NCBI GenBank assembly: GCA_043228905.1
Contig: JBHGNT010000013.1
Coordinates: forward strand, 4,960,001-5,024,000
Length of the DNA stretch: 64,000 nucleotides
Reading direction: 5' to 3'
Source of the DNA: Azolla caroliniana
Lineage: Eukaryota; Polypodiophyta
In this document: positions 32,701 to 43,434 of the stretch, piece by piece
How the letters are laid out: each line of letters opens with the position of its first letter
Position numbering within the stretch: the stretch's first letter is position 1
The notes under the pieces: generated by a model
What the model saw: only the letters and a program-made list of their open reading frames with translations
Database searches by the model: none
What the model was told of the DNA's origin: nothing
Position numbers and translations under genes: made by a program

Positions 32701-33800
32701 GAGTGCTACCGTGGAAGGAAGAGATGAGCCAGGAAGAACTACTAGCGGTCCGGATACGACAACTAGAGGGAAGACCGGCAGACATAGCGGAAGCAATACG
32801 CCGACAACAAGAAGCACGGTTCCGGAACAAAAGCCAGTTTGACACAAAGCACCGACTACGACCGAGGAGGATTGAAGAAGGAGATTGGGTGATCGTTTAT
32901 GACAGTAGTTTGGACCATCAACATACAACGATTCGGAAATTCGCGAAAAGGTGGTTCGGGCCATATGAGGTTCGGAAAGTCTTCGACAACGGAACGTACC
33001 GACTGTCAGGCCAACGGGAAAATCGAACGAGGACATAGTCCGATTGTGAAAGCACTTGCGAAGGCATGTGATGGAAAGGTGAAGGACTGGCCGCAGATGC
33101 TTCCGTATGCACTATGGGCGGATCGGACGACGCATAGGTCCATAACCGGTTACATGCCGGCAGAACTCATGACCGGACAAGCACCAATAATGCCAATGGA
33201 AACCGCGATCGCAACATGGATAGTGCTACCGTAGAAGGAAGAGATGAGCCAGGAAGAACTACTAGCGGTCTGGATACGACAACTAGAGGGAAGACCGGCA
33301 GACATAGCGGAAGCAATACGCCGACAACAAGAAGCACGGTTCTAGAACAAAAGCCGGTTCGACACAAAGCACTGACTACGACCAAGGAGGATTGAAGAAG
33401 GAGATTTGGTGATCGTCTATGACAGTAGTTTGGACCATCAACATACAACGATGCGGAAATTCGCGAAAAGGTGGTTCGGGCCATACGAGGTTCGGAAAGT
33501 CTTCGACAACGGAACGTACCGACTGTCCGAGTTGGATGGAACAATACTACAAGTGCCTATAGCCAGGAAGCGGGTGAAGATTTTCAAGAAGCAAACCGAC
33601 GACAAACCCTATGTGATCCAAGCCAAGGCCAACAACGAGGAGCAATCGGACGAAGACCACGGTGATGTGGGAAGCAAAGAAAGTGAATTACAACTCATAG
33701 TCGACATAAGGGGAGAATCGGAGGAAGCTTTAGGTGAAGACGGATATGAGGAATCGAGAACTTCGGCACATACCGGAGGATGTGCGGGTTCGGAGGGGGC
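32700..33800 (+). pseudogene. G2 integrase C-terminal region, partly duplicated
   Basis: The tail that starts with EEMSQEELLAVRIRQLEGRP and includes VIVYDSSLDHQHTT and KRWFGPYEVRKVFDNGTYRL occurs twice, beginning at about 32703 and 33228 (offset about 525 bp). Between the copies lies the end of the integrase core (NGKIERGHSPIVKALAKACD, YALWADRTTHRS-TGY). Copy 2 continues to the true C-terminus (about 33800), with ARKRVKIFKKQ and an acidic tail. Copy 2 contains stops (about 33232, 33343, 33371). The layout implies an unequal recombination between two element copies. Confidence 0.82.
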
Positions 33801-33803
33801 GAG

Positions 33804-34502
33804 TGTCGTAGTGTATTCCGCACACTACGTGAAAACCATAAAATAATATATCCGATTTTAGATACATATAAATAAATAAATAATATATCAAAAGAATTTA
33901 TCACGTGCATAGGGCAAGATTCAAACCCTGCACCTCCACATAGATAAACCCCAACTTTACCATTGTAATAACTTATCTTTAGTGTTATACATATAGATTT
34001 AATACGTATAAGACCTTTATTTACACATACCTTTATTAAAAGGTAAAAATCATGTATTCTTTAGAGTGTGAATATTTTATTTACATTAAAAGTGACTCAT
34101 GCACATCTAGCGTGCATGAGCCCTATATTTAGGAATTGACAAAGCATCACATGCACATTTAGTGTGCATGGACACTTTAGGTGAAAAAGCATGAAGCCAT
34201 GCTTAGCCTCTTCCATCTTTATATAAGGAGGAGAGAAATATGTATAAGGTTGTTGATTAATATACAAGGATTGATCAATCTAATATATTCATGGGATTCA
34301 CGAATTTTGCCATAAAAATTACTCTTATAATTTAAATGTTGTTTTAATTACACTAAACTCGTGGGATTCACGAGATTGTTAGCTTACTTCTCTTTCCACT
34401 TTTCATAACTAGCCTTAATTTGTATTCCTCTTCCTCCTAGTCAAAAAACCTCGGTGGTTCCCACCCGACTCACGTAACGATCCGGAGCCGAAAGGCATGA
34501 CA
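33804..34502 (+). repeat. G2 3' LTR (699 bp)
   Basis: Begins TGTCGTAGTGTATTCC and ends GGCATGACA. It is 23 bp longer than the 5' LTR, largely because of an extra AAATAAATAAATAATATATC segment near 33868. Confidence 0.92.
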
Positions 34503-36590
34503 CCGGGTCCCACACTCGGTAACCGAACTCATCATCACCGTATCCAAGGAATATGCATGGCCGTGCCGTGTCTTTGGATCCAACTTTCCTCTCCGGTCCT
34601 TAGCAACATGCATATACGCGAGACACCCAAACACCTTCAGATGCCGGTAGGACACTTCCTTACCAATCCACACTCTCTGTGGCATGTCTCCATCCAAGGG
34701 TACTCAGGGTGACCTGTTTATCACATATGTTGTTGTCGACAGCGCCTCAGCCCAAAACGTCTTGGGTAACTTTGCATGTGCTAGCATACTCCGGACCCTC
34801 TCCATTATGGTCCGGTTCATCCTCTCGGCCAACCCGTTTAGTTCCAGCGTCTTCAACACGGTAAATTCGAGCCAGATTCCTTTCGAGCGGAAGTACTCCT
34901 CAAACTGCCCCCGGTACTCGCCTCCGTTATCTGCTCGAACCACCTTCAGCTTCCGGCCGGTTTCTCTTTCCACTCTTGTCTGGAGCTCCTGAAGACGAAT
35001 AACACCTGATCCTTCGTCTTCAACGGTGTGGCCCACAGCTTCCGGCTATGGTCATCTATGAACGTCACGAAGTACTGCGATCCGGCATGTGACTTCATGT
35101 CCACTTGACACACATCGGTATGCACCAGCTCCACTGGTGCATTACGTCTCATCAGTGGCCTTGAGCGGAAGAAGGTCCGGTTTTGCTTATCGGCCAGGCA
35201 GTCCGTGCACCTTTCAAGATGCACGTCTTTCACCGGAATGAGGTTGTCATCGGCAAGCCTCTTCATCCCCTTCTCGCTCATGTGACATAGTCTCTTGTGC
35301 CACAACTCACCCGCAGTGTCGAATGCAACGTTCACTTCTTCCCTGCACAACCGGGCATTCATCAGCTACAACGTGTTGACCTTCCGGGCCCGAGCCACTA
35401 TCAGGCTCCCTTTGCTGAATTTCATGACTCTGTTCCGGATGCTACCTGTATAGCCCTCATCGTCTAGCCGATCGGCTGATATTAGGTTTAGTCGAACCTC
35501 CGGAACGTGTCAGACATCCTTCAGTAGCAGCTTGCATCCGGTTGGTGTTGTCAACCACACATCTCCTATGCCGACAATTCGGCATGTACCTTCATTCCCC
35601 ATCCGGTCACAGCTGTGCTCACCGGCTGTGTAGGATGTGAAGCATTTCTAGTCTGGGGTCAGTTGGAACGACGCTCCGGAATCGACAACCCACGTTGTCT
35701 CGTCGCCGGCAAGGTTCAACTCACTCTCCTCGGTGATAAGCATCAACTCCTCTTCACTTGCCGTGATTGTCGTCGTTCCCTTCTGGTGACTGCTTCGAAT
35801 CGGTATTGTCGGTTTCCTTGTCTTTCCGAAAATGCCGACAGTTCTTCTGGAAGTGCCCCGGCTTGCTGCAATAGAAGCAAGCGGGCCTCCCCCTGGACTT
35901 TCACCATGTCCCCGACTTTTCCCGGTTCTCGGGACTCTGATTCCTTTGTCTTCTGCGTTCCGATTCGGTAAGGAGCACTTTGGGGTCGGAGGTCATATCC
36001 TTGTCTTTCCGATGCGCCTCCTCATCTAGCAAGCTCGACTTGACTCTTGCTAGGGACAGTTGTTTTCCTTCCAGCCCGGCGTTGCCCAAAGTGACAACTA
36101 ATGTCTCCCAACTATCCGGGAGGGAACCGAGTAGGAGTAATGCTAGTACCTCATCGGCGAGATGTACTTCCAACGATGTTGCCTGATGAATCAGCCTTTC
36201 GAAGGCATTCATGTGCTCTGCCATGCTGGAGTCATCTTGGTACTAGAGCCGTGCTAGCTTCCAGAATACCGAAACCCGATTAACAACATTTTTGTTCTGG
36301 AACATAATGTTGATCTTCTCGCAGAGCTCATGAGCCTTACTCTCCTCAATAAAGTTGTTGTACAGGCTCATGTTGATGAAGCACCGTATGTATGTCGTTG
36401 TCTTCATGTGCATCACCTCCCATATCGTGGCATCCATCTTGTCTGGTCTCTTGTCCCCGAATTGAACCGGCAACCACAGATCTTTAACCATGAGCATGTC
36501 CCTCATCTTCGACTTCCACACTGAGTAGTTGGATCTAGTGAACTTGAACATGCCTCCCAACGAATCTTCCATTTTTCTGTGTCGTTTCGC
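34503..36590 (-). pseudogene. C3 gag, protease and integrase
   Basis: Minus-strand order: gag start near 36572 (MEDSLGGMFKFTRSNYSVW), Gag core to about 35901 with one TAG where C2 has CGG, and a zinc knuckle near 35870. A decayed protease follows (35380-35800). The pre-integrase and integrase core (34704-35362) include LWHKRLCHMSEKGMKRL, VHTDVCQVDMKSHAG, FIDDHSRKLW, and VRADNGGEYRGQFEE with the second catalytic Asp. The integrase end runs into the G2 insertion at 34502. A frame change lies near 34990. Confidence 0.83.
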
Positions 36591-36603
36591 TCTGATACCA
36601 GAT

Positions 36604-36868
36604 TGACAGGAACTATGCGGAATAATCTTCGACCACAACCGAGACTTAGATCACTTCAATGATAATCAAACACAGAAAGATAAGAAATGGAAGTAGGTAC
36701 ACAAGCAGAAGAGAATGCACAGGATGTTAACGTGGAAAACCCTAAAACAGGAAAAACCACGGTATTCCCCAAACTCCAACTATCACTATGTATAGAGGAA
36801 TACAATAGATGAACACAAAGGCCACGACCTCTTGCTCTCAATCTTTGCCTGGAGGCGGTTACAACAGA

Positions 36869-36919
<51 letters not shown>

Positions 36920-37186
36920 CCTCTCTCTCTCTTTTCTTCTGCTATGCTTTGTACAACAATTACACCAATAACTCTATACAAAATAATGACTACACAATGA
37001 TACACACAAGAGTTTCCCCTAGGTCATATTTATACTAATATGACTTTCGGTCTATTTACAAATATAGCCCTCGTGGGCTCCCTTCATCCACTAAGAGGTT
37101 CTCACCAGGCCTGCATCATCCGGTTCTCACCAGATCTTCCATTGCCGGGTACTCATATCCTATCCAGAGGAACCGAAATCCTAACA
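36604..37186 (-). repeat. C3 5' LTR (583 bp)
   Basis: Same termini as the 3' LTR. The length difference is mostly the expanded (CT)n run at 36869-36930. On the minus strand it carries a TATA-type GTATAAATATG (about 37027-37037). Confidence 0.92.
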
Positions 37187-37920
37187 ACATACTCGTGGTT
37201 AAAGATCTTTGGTTGCCGGTTCAGTTCGGGGACAAGAGACCGGACAAGATTGACATGAGCCTGTACAATAACTTCAATGGAGAGAGCAAGGCTCATGAGC
37301 TCTGGGAGAAGATCGGCATTATGTTTCAGAACAAAAATGTTGTTAATCGGGTCTCAATATTTCGGAAGCTAGTGAGGCTCCGGTACCAAGACGGCTCCAG
37401 TATGGTGGAGCACATGAATGCCTTCCAGGGGCTGATTCACCAGGCAACCTCGTTGGAAGTACCCCTTGCGGATGAGGTACCTGCTCTATTCCTACTCAGT
37501 TCTTTCCCGGATAGCTGGGAGACATTAGTTGTCACTTTGAGCAACGTCGGGCCGGAAGGAAAACAGTTATCCCTAGCAAGGGTCAAGTCGAGCATGCTAG
37601 ATGAGGAGATGCGTCGGAAAGAAAAGGATACGAGCTCCGACTCCAAAGCCCTTCTTACCGAATCGGAACGCGAAAGACAAAGGAATTGGAGTCCCTAGAA
37701 TCGAGAAAAGTTGGGGACACGGTCAAAGTCAAGGGGGAGGCCCACTAGCTTCTATTGCAACAAGCTGGGGCACTTCTAGAAGAACTGTCGGCATTTCCGA
37801 AAAGACAAGGGAATCGACAGTACCGATTCGAAGAAGTCACCAGAACGAAACAGTTCGGATCGGAGAGGACCGAACCAAAAGGGAACGACGGGAATCGTGG
37901 CAAGTGAAGAGTAGTTGATG
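37187..37920 (+). pseudogene. C2 gag, main piece and zinc knuckle
   Basis: The longest frame (37195-37698) contains KAHELWEKIGIMFQNKNVVNR, here cited only as the UBN2-type Gag core, and continues with SSMVEHMNAFQGLIHQ and a Lys/Glu-rich tail. It ends at a TAG where C3 has a sense codon. A zinc knuckle of type CNKLGHF...C follows near 37760-37790, with further stops. Compared with C3 it lacks a segment of about 30 residues after GDKRPDK. Confidence 0.75.
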
Positions 37921-39100
37921 CTCATCACCGAGGAGAGTGAGTTAAACCTTGCCGTCGACGAGAACCCGTGGGTTGTTGATTCCAGAGCGTCATTCCACCT
38001 TACCCCGGACCGGAAATGCTTCTCATCATACACAACCAGTGAGTACAGTTGTGTTCAGATGGGGAATAAAGGGACATGCCGAATTATCGGCATAGGAGAT
38101 GTGTTGTTGACGAAATCAACCAGATGCAAGTTGTTGTTGAAGGATGTCCGACACGTTCTGAAGGTTCGACTGAACCTAATATCAACCGATTGGCTAGACG
38201 ATGAAGGCTACACGCGTAGCATCTAGAACGGAGTCATGAAATTCAGCAAAGGGAGCCTGATAGTGGCTCAGGCCCGGAAAGTCAACACGTTGTACCTGAT
38301 GAATGCCCGGTTGTATGGGGAAGAAGTGAACGTTGCATCCGACACTGCCGGTGAGCTATGGCACAAGAGACTGTGTCACATGAGCGAGAAGGGGATGAAG
38401 AGGCTTGCCGATGACAACCTCATTCCGGTGAAAGACGTGCATCTTGAGAAGTGCACCGACTGCCTGGCTGGTAAGCAAAACTAGACCTCCTTCCGCTCAA
38501 GGCCACCGATGAGACGTAATGCACCATTGGAGCTGGTGCATACCGATGTGTGTCAAGTGGACATGAAGTCACATGCCGGATCGCAGTACTTCGTGACGTT
38601 CATAGATGACCACAGCCGGAAGTTGTGGGCCACACCGTTGAAGACGAAGGATCATGTGTTATCCGTCTTGAAGGAACTCCACGCAAGAGTGGAAAGAGAA
38701 ACCAGCCGGAAGTTGAAGGCGGTTCGAGCAAATAACGAAGGCGAGTACCGGGGGCAGTTTGAGGAGTAGTTTCGCTCGAAGGGAATCCAGCTTGAATTTA
38801 CCATGCCAAAGACGCCGGAACTAAATGGACTGACCAAGAGGATGAACCGGAACATAATGGAGAGGATCTGGAGTATGTTGGCACATGCAAGGTTACCCAA
38901 GACGTTTTGGGCTGAGGCGCTGGTAACGGTGACGTACGTTATAAACAGATCACCCTCAATGCCCTTGGACGGAGACACGCCGCAGAGAGTGTGGACTGTT
39001 AAGGAAGTGTCTTATCAACATTTGAAGGTGTTCGGGTGTCTCACTTACGTGCATGTTGGATCCAAAGTCGCGGCCTTGCGTATTCCTCGGATACGGCGAT
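37921..39100 (+). pseudogene. C2 protease and integrase
   Basis: The protease active site appears as VVDSRASFHLT (near 37972), where the catalytic Asp-Ser/Thr-Gly is altered to Asp-Ser-Arg. The pre-integrase domain follows, with zinc ligands in LWHKRLCHMSEKGMKRL and CTDCLAGKQ (38355-38480). The DDE core includes VHTDVCQVDMKSHAGSQYF and FIDDHSRKLW. TAG codons at about 38223, 38482 and 38767 break the frame. The second catalytic Asp is replaced in the VRANNEGEYRG segment, where C3 has DNGGEY. The homology ends in FGCLTYVHV near 39054. Confidence 0.8.
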
Positions 39101-39119
39101 GATGAGTTCGGCTACCGAG

Positions 39120-39300
39120 TGTGGCATCCGATCCAGCGCAAGTATCACTGGATCCGGGAGCGAGTAGAAGATTGAGAGTTCGTGCTAATGAAGATCCGCA
39201 CTGAGGAGAATGGGTTGGATATGCTGACCAAAGTGTTGACACCCGACAAGCTAGATGCATGCAGGAAGAGGATCGGATTGACGAGGCATCCATGCCGGAG
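39120..39300 (+). pseudogene. C2 RNase H tail
   Basis: A decayed frame ends in ENGLDMLTKVLTPDKLDACR and RIGLTRHP, the typical copia C-terminus next to the polypurine tract. It is fused to the integrase end by a deletion that removed RT. Confidence 0.75.
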
Positions 39301-39313
39301 TGAAGGGGGAGTT

Positions 39314-39924
39314 TGTTAGGATTTCGGTCCCTCCGGATGGGATATGAGTACCCGGGAAGGAAGACCCGATGAGAACCGAATGAGTACCCAGCAAGGAAGA
39401 CCTTGTGAGAACAGGGATGACGCAGGCCCGGTGAGAACCTCTTACCGGATGAAGGGACATAGATGTAAATATGTTTCTGTTAGCCCATTGTGGCTATATT
39501 TGTAAATAGCCTGAAAGTCATATTAGTATAAATACGACCTAGGGCAAACACTATGGTTTGTGTGTGGTTGCAGATCATCGTAAGTGAAATTTGGTGCAAT
39601 TGTTGTACAGAGCGTAACAGAGAGAGAGAGAGAGAAAATGAGACCTTGAACAGTCTCTGTTGTAACCGCTTGTTGGCGAAGATTGAGAGCACGAGGTCGT
39701 TGCCTCTGTGTTCCTCTTGTTGTATTTTTCTGGACATATTGATAGTTTGGAGTTAGTGGGCTCCTGTGGTTTTTCCCGTTTAGGGTTTTCCACGTAAACA
39801 TCCTATGTACTCTCTCTTGCTCTATTGTTTGTGTGTAGACGTGCATTTTCTTCATATTCCCATCTTTCTGTGGTTGATTCTAAGACTCGGTTGTGGCCGA
39901 GCAATATTCCGCAAATTCCTGTCA
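39314..39924 (+). repeat. C2 3' LTR (611 bp)
   Basis: Begins TGTTAGGATTTCGG and ends ATTCCTGTCA. It contains a TATA-type GTATAAATACG (about 39526-39536) and a short (GA)n run (39620-39634). It is flanked on the right by the target duplication AATCG. Confidence 0.92.
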
Positions 39925-39929
39925 AATCG

Positions 39930-40640
39930 AACACTACTAAAGTTGTTCGAAGAGGTTCCATAATTGCTTCAAGAAAAATATCTTTTATTTAATTTTTCAT
40001 CAGGTATTGTCTTGGAAATTTAAAGTTGTAAATTCTGAAATCGGATCACAAATTGTGACACCGTCTCATGTTGTTCTTGGTATGCCTCATAGAATTGATA
40101 GATCAGATCCTTTTGTGGGACCTATCTATGAAACAGTTGTATGAATCTAGTAGTTAATTGTTGGAATGAGTCGAACGCTCTGAGGTCGTTTTGGGATAAC
40201 ACAAACCTAGCAATTTTAGACTTGTCTTTGGCTGCCACCGATAGTTGTTGAGCACCATGGCTACTTTCCCATGTTGTTAAGAAATCCCTAATGTATGTCT
40301 CTACATCAACGCCATCAAGAGATAACACAAACTCAACAATTTTAGACTTGTCTTCGGTTGCTGCCGACAGTTGTTGAGCACCATGATTAATTTCCCATGT
40401 TGTTAAGAAATCTCTAATGTGCGTCTCTACATCAGCGCCATCTCGATACTTTGAGTAAGGCATATTGTCGTCACCCCAAATGTCATAGAAAGAAACTTCT
40501 TCGGACTTACCTTCGTCTGAAGAATTTTTAGTTAAATCGGGAATTGAGGACCACTCCTGATCCGCATGTTGCTACTGCGTAGGTTGACAATTATCAACCG
40601 GATCCACTACGGTTTGAGTTATTGAGCGTGCCGAGGACGT
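39930..40640 (-). pseudogene. G0 gag N-terminal half with an internal duplication
   Basis: The minus-strand frame (40122-40463) begins MPYSKYRDGADVETHIRDF and carries this 42-residue segment twice in tandem (DNA period 126 bp, for example TAGACTTGTC at 40217 and 40343). It then continues with FQQLTTRFIQLFHR, matching G1 Gag (FDQLQSAFLRFFHR). The homology runs on as VPQKDLIYQFYEAYQEQHET down to the C2 insertion site at 39930 and resumes at 18571. Upstream of 40463 an Asp/Ser-rich stretch continues to about 40640. Confidence 0.8.
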
Positions 40641-41846
40641 TTACAACCTACCAGGGTTTCTGGACTAGGAAACATCCATTCGAACTTGTTCTCTATTGAA
40701 TGCAAATGAAATTAGGCGTACCAAAATTATTCTATTGTTCGACCAACGGTCGACTACTAAGACCGACAACACAATAAGGTCAAACGTTCTATACTGAATG
40801 TTCTATCAAGAATATGTGGAGTACAAATGGAACGTAACAAAAATTACTAGGTAACTTACGATATCATATTTATGTATCATAATCGACTGATTGAAATAAT
40901 ATAGTTGCCAGCAGAATAAGACTGAGTCGAATACATAAGAGATTACTCAGCACAAAGGCAACACATATTTCTACTAACTAATAACTATATTAAACTCAAA
41001 ACGGAACAATGGTTTTACAATGTCTTTGGCTCCTTTTTACAAGTAACCGACAGACAGACTTATCAAGAATTATATCTTGCCTCGTCTGTAAGAACTATCC
41101 AAAACTTCCAACTAACTTTAAACACGTTCCCATTCACAAGTGGAAGGCTTGTGCATTCCACTTGTAGATTCTTCTTGAAAATATCCAAATATACCCTCTA
41201 ATAAAATGAGCTGTACTTGTAACCATATTAATAAAATGAGTTATAATTTATACTTTGATCCATACTCCTATGTATATAATTGTGGACAATGTAAGATAGT
41301 GAACTTTAGGATAATGTGATTGAAATAACAAACCTATTAAGGCTTTCAATACTTGTACTAAAGTTGAGCTAATCTATTCCGTAGGTGATGAACATGGGAT
41401 CAAAGTCCGAACGATAACGCTAGTGGAATAGAAGACAAAGATCCATAATAGTTTGATAATTAAGAACACCTACACATTATAGGTAGCAATAGAAGACAAA
41501 GATACATAATATATGGACTGTAACAGTATATTAGACACGGTATGACGGTCTCGATAATTGATCTCAATTAACGACATGGATAGTCATGGCGACAATTCTA
41601 CGAGCATATTATGTTTAGTTAAAGTTTACCGATATCAGCCTTAACATAAACTAATTCACGTTTCTCCATATTTACAGTCAGCAATACATGCGGTGAAACT
41701 GATGTCATAAGTCAACAAACCAAGTATACAGAAATAAAATTGAAACATATAGAAGAATATAAAGAATGGAGTACACCAAGTACAACCCAAAATTTGTATT
41801 AGTAATTTAAATTCATTACATTACAGTTCATCAACAAAAGAGTCTA
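40641..41846. other. AT-rich non-coding stretch
   Basis: About 1.2 kb without a gene. The left part (about 40700-41000) may hold the worn 5' LTR of G0, because a CAAAGGCAACAC segment at about 40958 resembles the G1 LTR terminus. The right part lies downstream of the ParB-methyltransferase gene and would include its 3' untranslated region. Neither is proven. Confidence 0.4.
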
Positions 41847-42199
41847 TCACATAGCAATCAAATAGTCAACGTCATTATCTTCTTCATCCCTTATAGAAGT
41901 CTCTTCAGCTATAAGTGCATTGTCTTCCCTTGTTAGCCGAGCCGCCGTAAGACCTTCTATAAGTTCATCCTCAAGCTCAATTAGCTCCCACGGTTCCCTA
42001 GCTAACAGAGGAATAGGCTCTCGTGAATTAGGTTGAAACCTTTCGATATCATCGATGTGCTTTGCATCGACCTCCTCGTCCTAGTCTGGGCATTCCCACA
42101 AGGCCTTAATCCTCATATTTTTAAATATAACCTGCTCCTCGTCCTTCTCCAATGCAACAATGTTTTGGAAGAGCTTCAATGCACATGTAGACATTGTCC

Positions 42200-42290
42200 C
42201 TGTGAAGAAAGCGACAAGAAGAATTAGTTTTCAAACAAAAAAGAATCAGTATTGATTATCTCAACAACATAAACCTAGTTCGAGGAATAC
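42200..42290 (-). other. Intron 4 of the ParB-methyltransferase gene (91 nt)
   Basis: On the minus strand AGCATAG|GTATTCC opens and TTCTTCACAG|GGACAATG closes it. Splicing it out restores DLFSSIGTMSTCALKLF, the methyltransferase motif I, in frame. Confidence 0.8.
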
Positions 42291-42583
42291 CTATGCTAGA
42301 AAACAGGTCTAATATCCAATCTCCTTCTACAAAGAACATTGTGATCAGGTGCATCATAAGTCATTGAGGTTTTTGGTATGGATTGACAAGTCCCCATTCT
42401 ATCATGGTGACATGTCGCAATTTTCGTGTCACTGCTGGATATACCAGCAGATTTGAACCTCCGACTTCATTAGAATGCTCCTTGATTCTTTGTTTCTTTA
42501 TTTCATCGAAGTAGCCAACTGTAATGTACTCAATGGCATTTATGAACTGAAAGGTTGGCCCTCAATTGACGTTGGTTTTTATC

Positions 42584-42670
42584 CTATAACAAATATTGTA
42601 TCGAGTTAAGAATAGATTCAATAAATTAAGAAAGGAAGTATAGTGAATGAGACTTATAAATAATCCTTAC
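42584..42670 (-). other. Intron 3 of the ParB-methyltransferase gene (87 nt)
   Basis: Minus-strand donor GCTTG|GTAAGG and acceptor TTATAG|GATAAAAACC. It joins ENLA to WIKTNVN in phase. One TGA follows shortly after the junction. Confidence 0.72.
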
Positions 42671-43137
42671 CAAGCAAGGTTCTCGATGCCATGGCAACGA
42701 GATCTCAAATCTTGAGCTACCAAGTACCCTTGGTCCATACTCTGAAACACAACTATCCTCCACAAGGATGTAGTTGCTAGCTCAGCAAAATCCTTGACCA
42801 TTTTCTCTAATTGTTTGAACCTAAAAGGTTCATCGTCGTATGATGACCCTGCCATTTGAAATCCGTATGGATTATCTACAATCATTAGCATATATTCTTT
42901 CTTTGGCATTTTCTGGATCATGTCAAGGACATCGCAACAAATCACATTGTAGTAAAGATCTTTGGTAATGTCTTTCTTGTGGCTAAATTTTTTGAAAGAG
43001 CCATCTACTTCAATTTCGTACGCCTTGACTAACCGACGATGGTTTTCTTTTCTAGCTCTCTCGAGATGTGCAAGGAAGGATGTTGGAAAATCGTGTATAT
43101 CATTGACTTCTCTTGGTTTCTTGCCACGACACGGTTT

Positions 43138-43219
43138 CTAATAGAGGCAATAAGACATCGAGTATTATTACACAACCTCTACATAGAAAGAAAACTTTAT
43201 TAAAAAGACCAATACTAAC
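43138..43219 (-). other. Intron 2 of the ParB-methyltransferase gene (82 nt)
   Basis: Minus-strand donor GATTGG|GTTAGT and acceptor TATTAG|AAACCG, in phase 0. It joins AFKDW to KPCRGKKPREVND. Confidence 0.72.
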
Positions 43220-43358
43220 CCAATCCTTGAATGCAATAAAATACTTGGATAACGCCTTATATGAAGACGTTAGAGGGTAATCCTCGATCACTTGTTCCCA
43301 GGTTATATATCCAAGTTGTTTCATCATAACTTCTTGGATCTTCATATACACCTTATGA

Positions 43359-43434
43359 CTGTGAAATCACAAATAGAGATTAGAACTTTATATAAAACCA
43401 TATTTGTTTCAATTAGCTATTTGAGAAGACTTAC
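43359..43434 (-). other. Intron 1 of the ParB-methyltransferase gene (76 nt)
   Basis: Minus-strand donor CAATAA|GTAAGT and acceptor TTTCACAG|TCATAAG. It joins VTEFN to NHKVYMKIQEV in phase. Confidence 0.76.

Larger units (their letters stand above)
28649..34502 (+). mobile_element. G2: plus-strand Ty3/gypsy-type element, internally deleted (5,854 bp)
   Basis: The LTRs are 28649-29324 and 33804-34502. The flanks ACCGG (28644-28648) and CCGGG (34503-34507) share a clean 4-bp CCGG duplication, or 5 bp with one mismatch. C3 integrase reads through when one copy is removed. The primer-binding site is TGGTGAACCCGACG (29329-29342) and the polypurine tract is GGAGGGGGCGAG (33792-33803). The internal part has gag-protease, an N-terminal half of RT, and integrase-tail sequence present twice; the rest of RT, RNase H and most of integrase are missing. 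Confidence 0.92.
19068..37186 (-). mobile_element. C3: minus-strand Ty1/copia inside C2 gag
   Basis: The LTRs are 19068-19626 and 36604-37186. The flanks ACATG (19063-19067) and ACATA (37187-37191) form a 5-bp target duplication with one later change. The primer-binding site (reverse complement GCTCTGATACCA) is at 36589-36600, and the polypurine tract lies next to 19627 (AACTCCCCCTGG). C3 carries two later insertions: G1, between its spacer and its RT, and G2, in the integrase/RT spacer. The YxDD region of RT is deleted, so this copy is non-autonomous. C2 and C3 belong to the same family. Confidence 0.93.
18577..39924 (+). mobile_element. C2: plus-strand Ty1/copia, host of the nest
   Basis: LTRs at 18577-18959 and 39314-39924 are flanked by a perfect 5-bp target duplication, AATCG (18572-18576 and 39925-39929). 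The primer-binding site TGGTATCAGAGC is at 18963-18974 and the polypurine tract GAAGGGGGAG is at about 39302-39311. The internal part reads gag start (18990-19067), then the C3 insertion (19068-37186), then the rest of gag, protease and integrase (37187-39100). RT and most of RNase H are deleted: the integrase end (about 39110) runs directly into the RNase H tail (about 39120-39300). Its own sequence totals about 3.2 kb. Confidence 0.93.
14284..40640 (-). mobile_element. G0: old minus-strand Ty3/gypsy, split by nested insertions
   Basis: G0 is the outermost element of the nest. Its integrase to gag C-terminus lies at 14284-18571 and its gag N-terminus at 39930-40640; C2 sits between them, flanked by AATCG. 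The protein order and sequence match G1 closely: the RT, the zinc-knuckle pair and the gag segment are recognisably the same, including across the C2 insertion point. It carries many stops, and the integrase C-terminus and 3' LTR are missing. A decayed 5' LTR may lie around 40700-41200 but could not be defined. Confidence 0.85.

Noticed and set aside
28649-34502. G2 as two separate insertions
   Set aside because: The double integrase tail suggested this, but there is only one pair of LTRs with one target duplication, so it is one rearranged element.
36809-37038. Ser/Leu-rich small ORFs
   Set aside because: They are translations of the (CT)n microsatellite in the C3 LTR.
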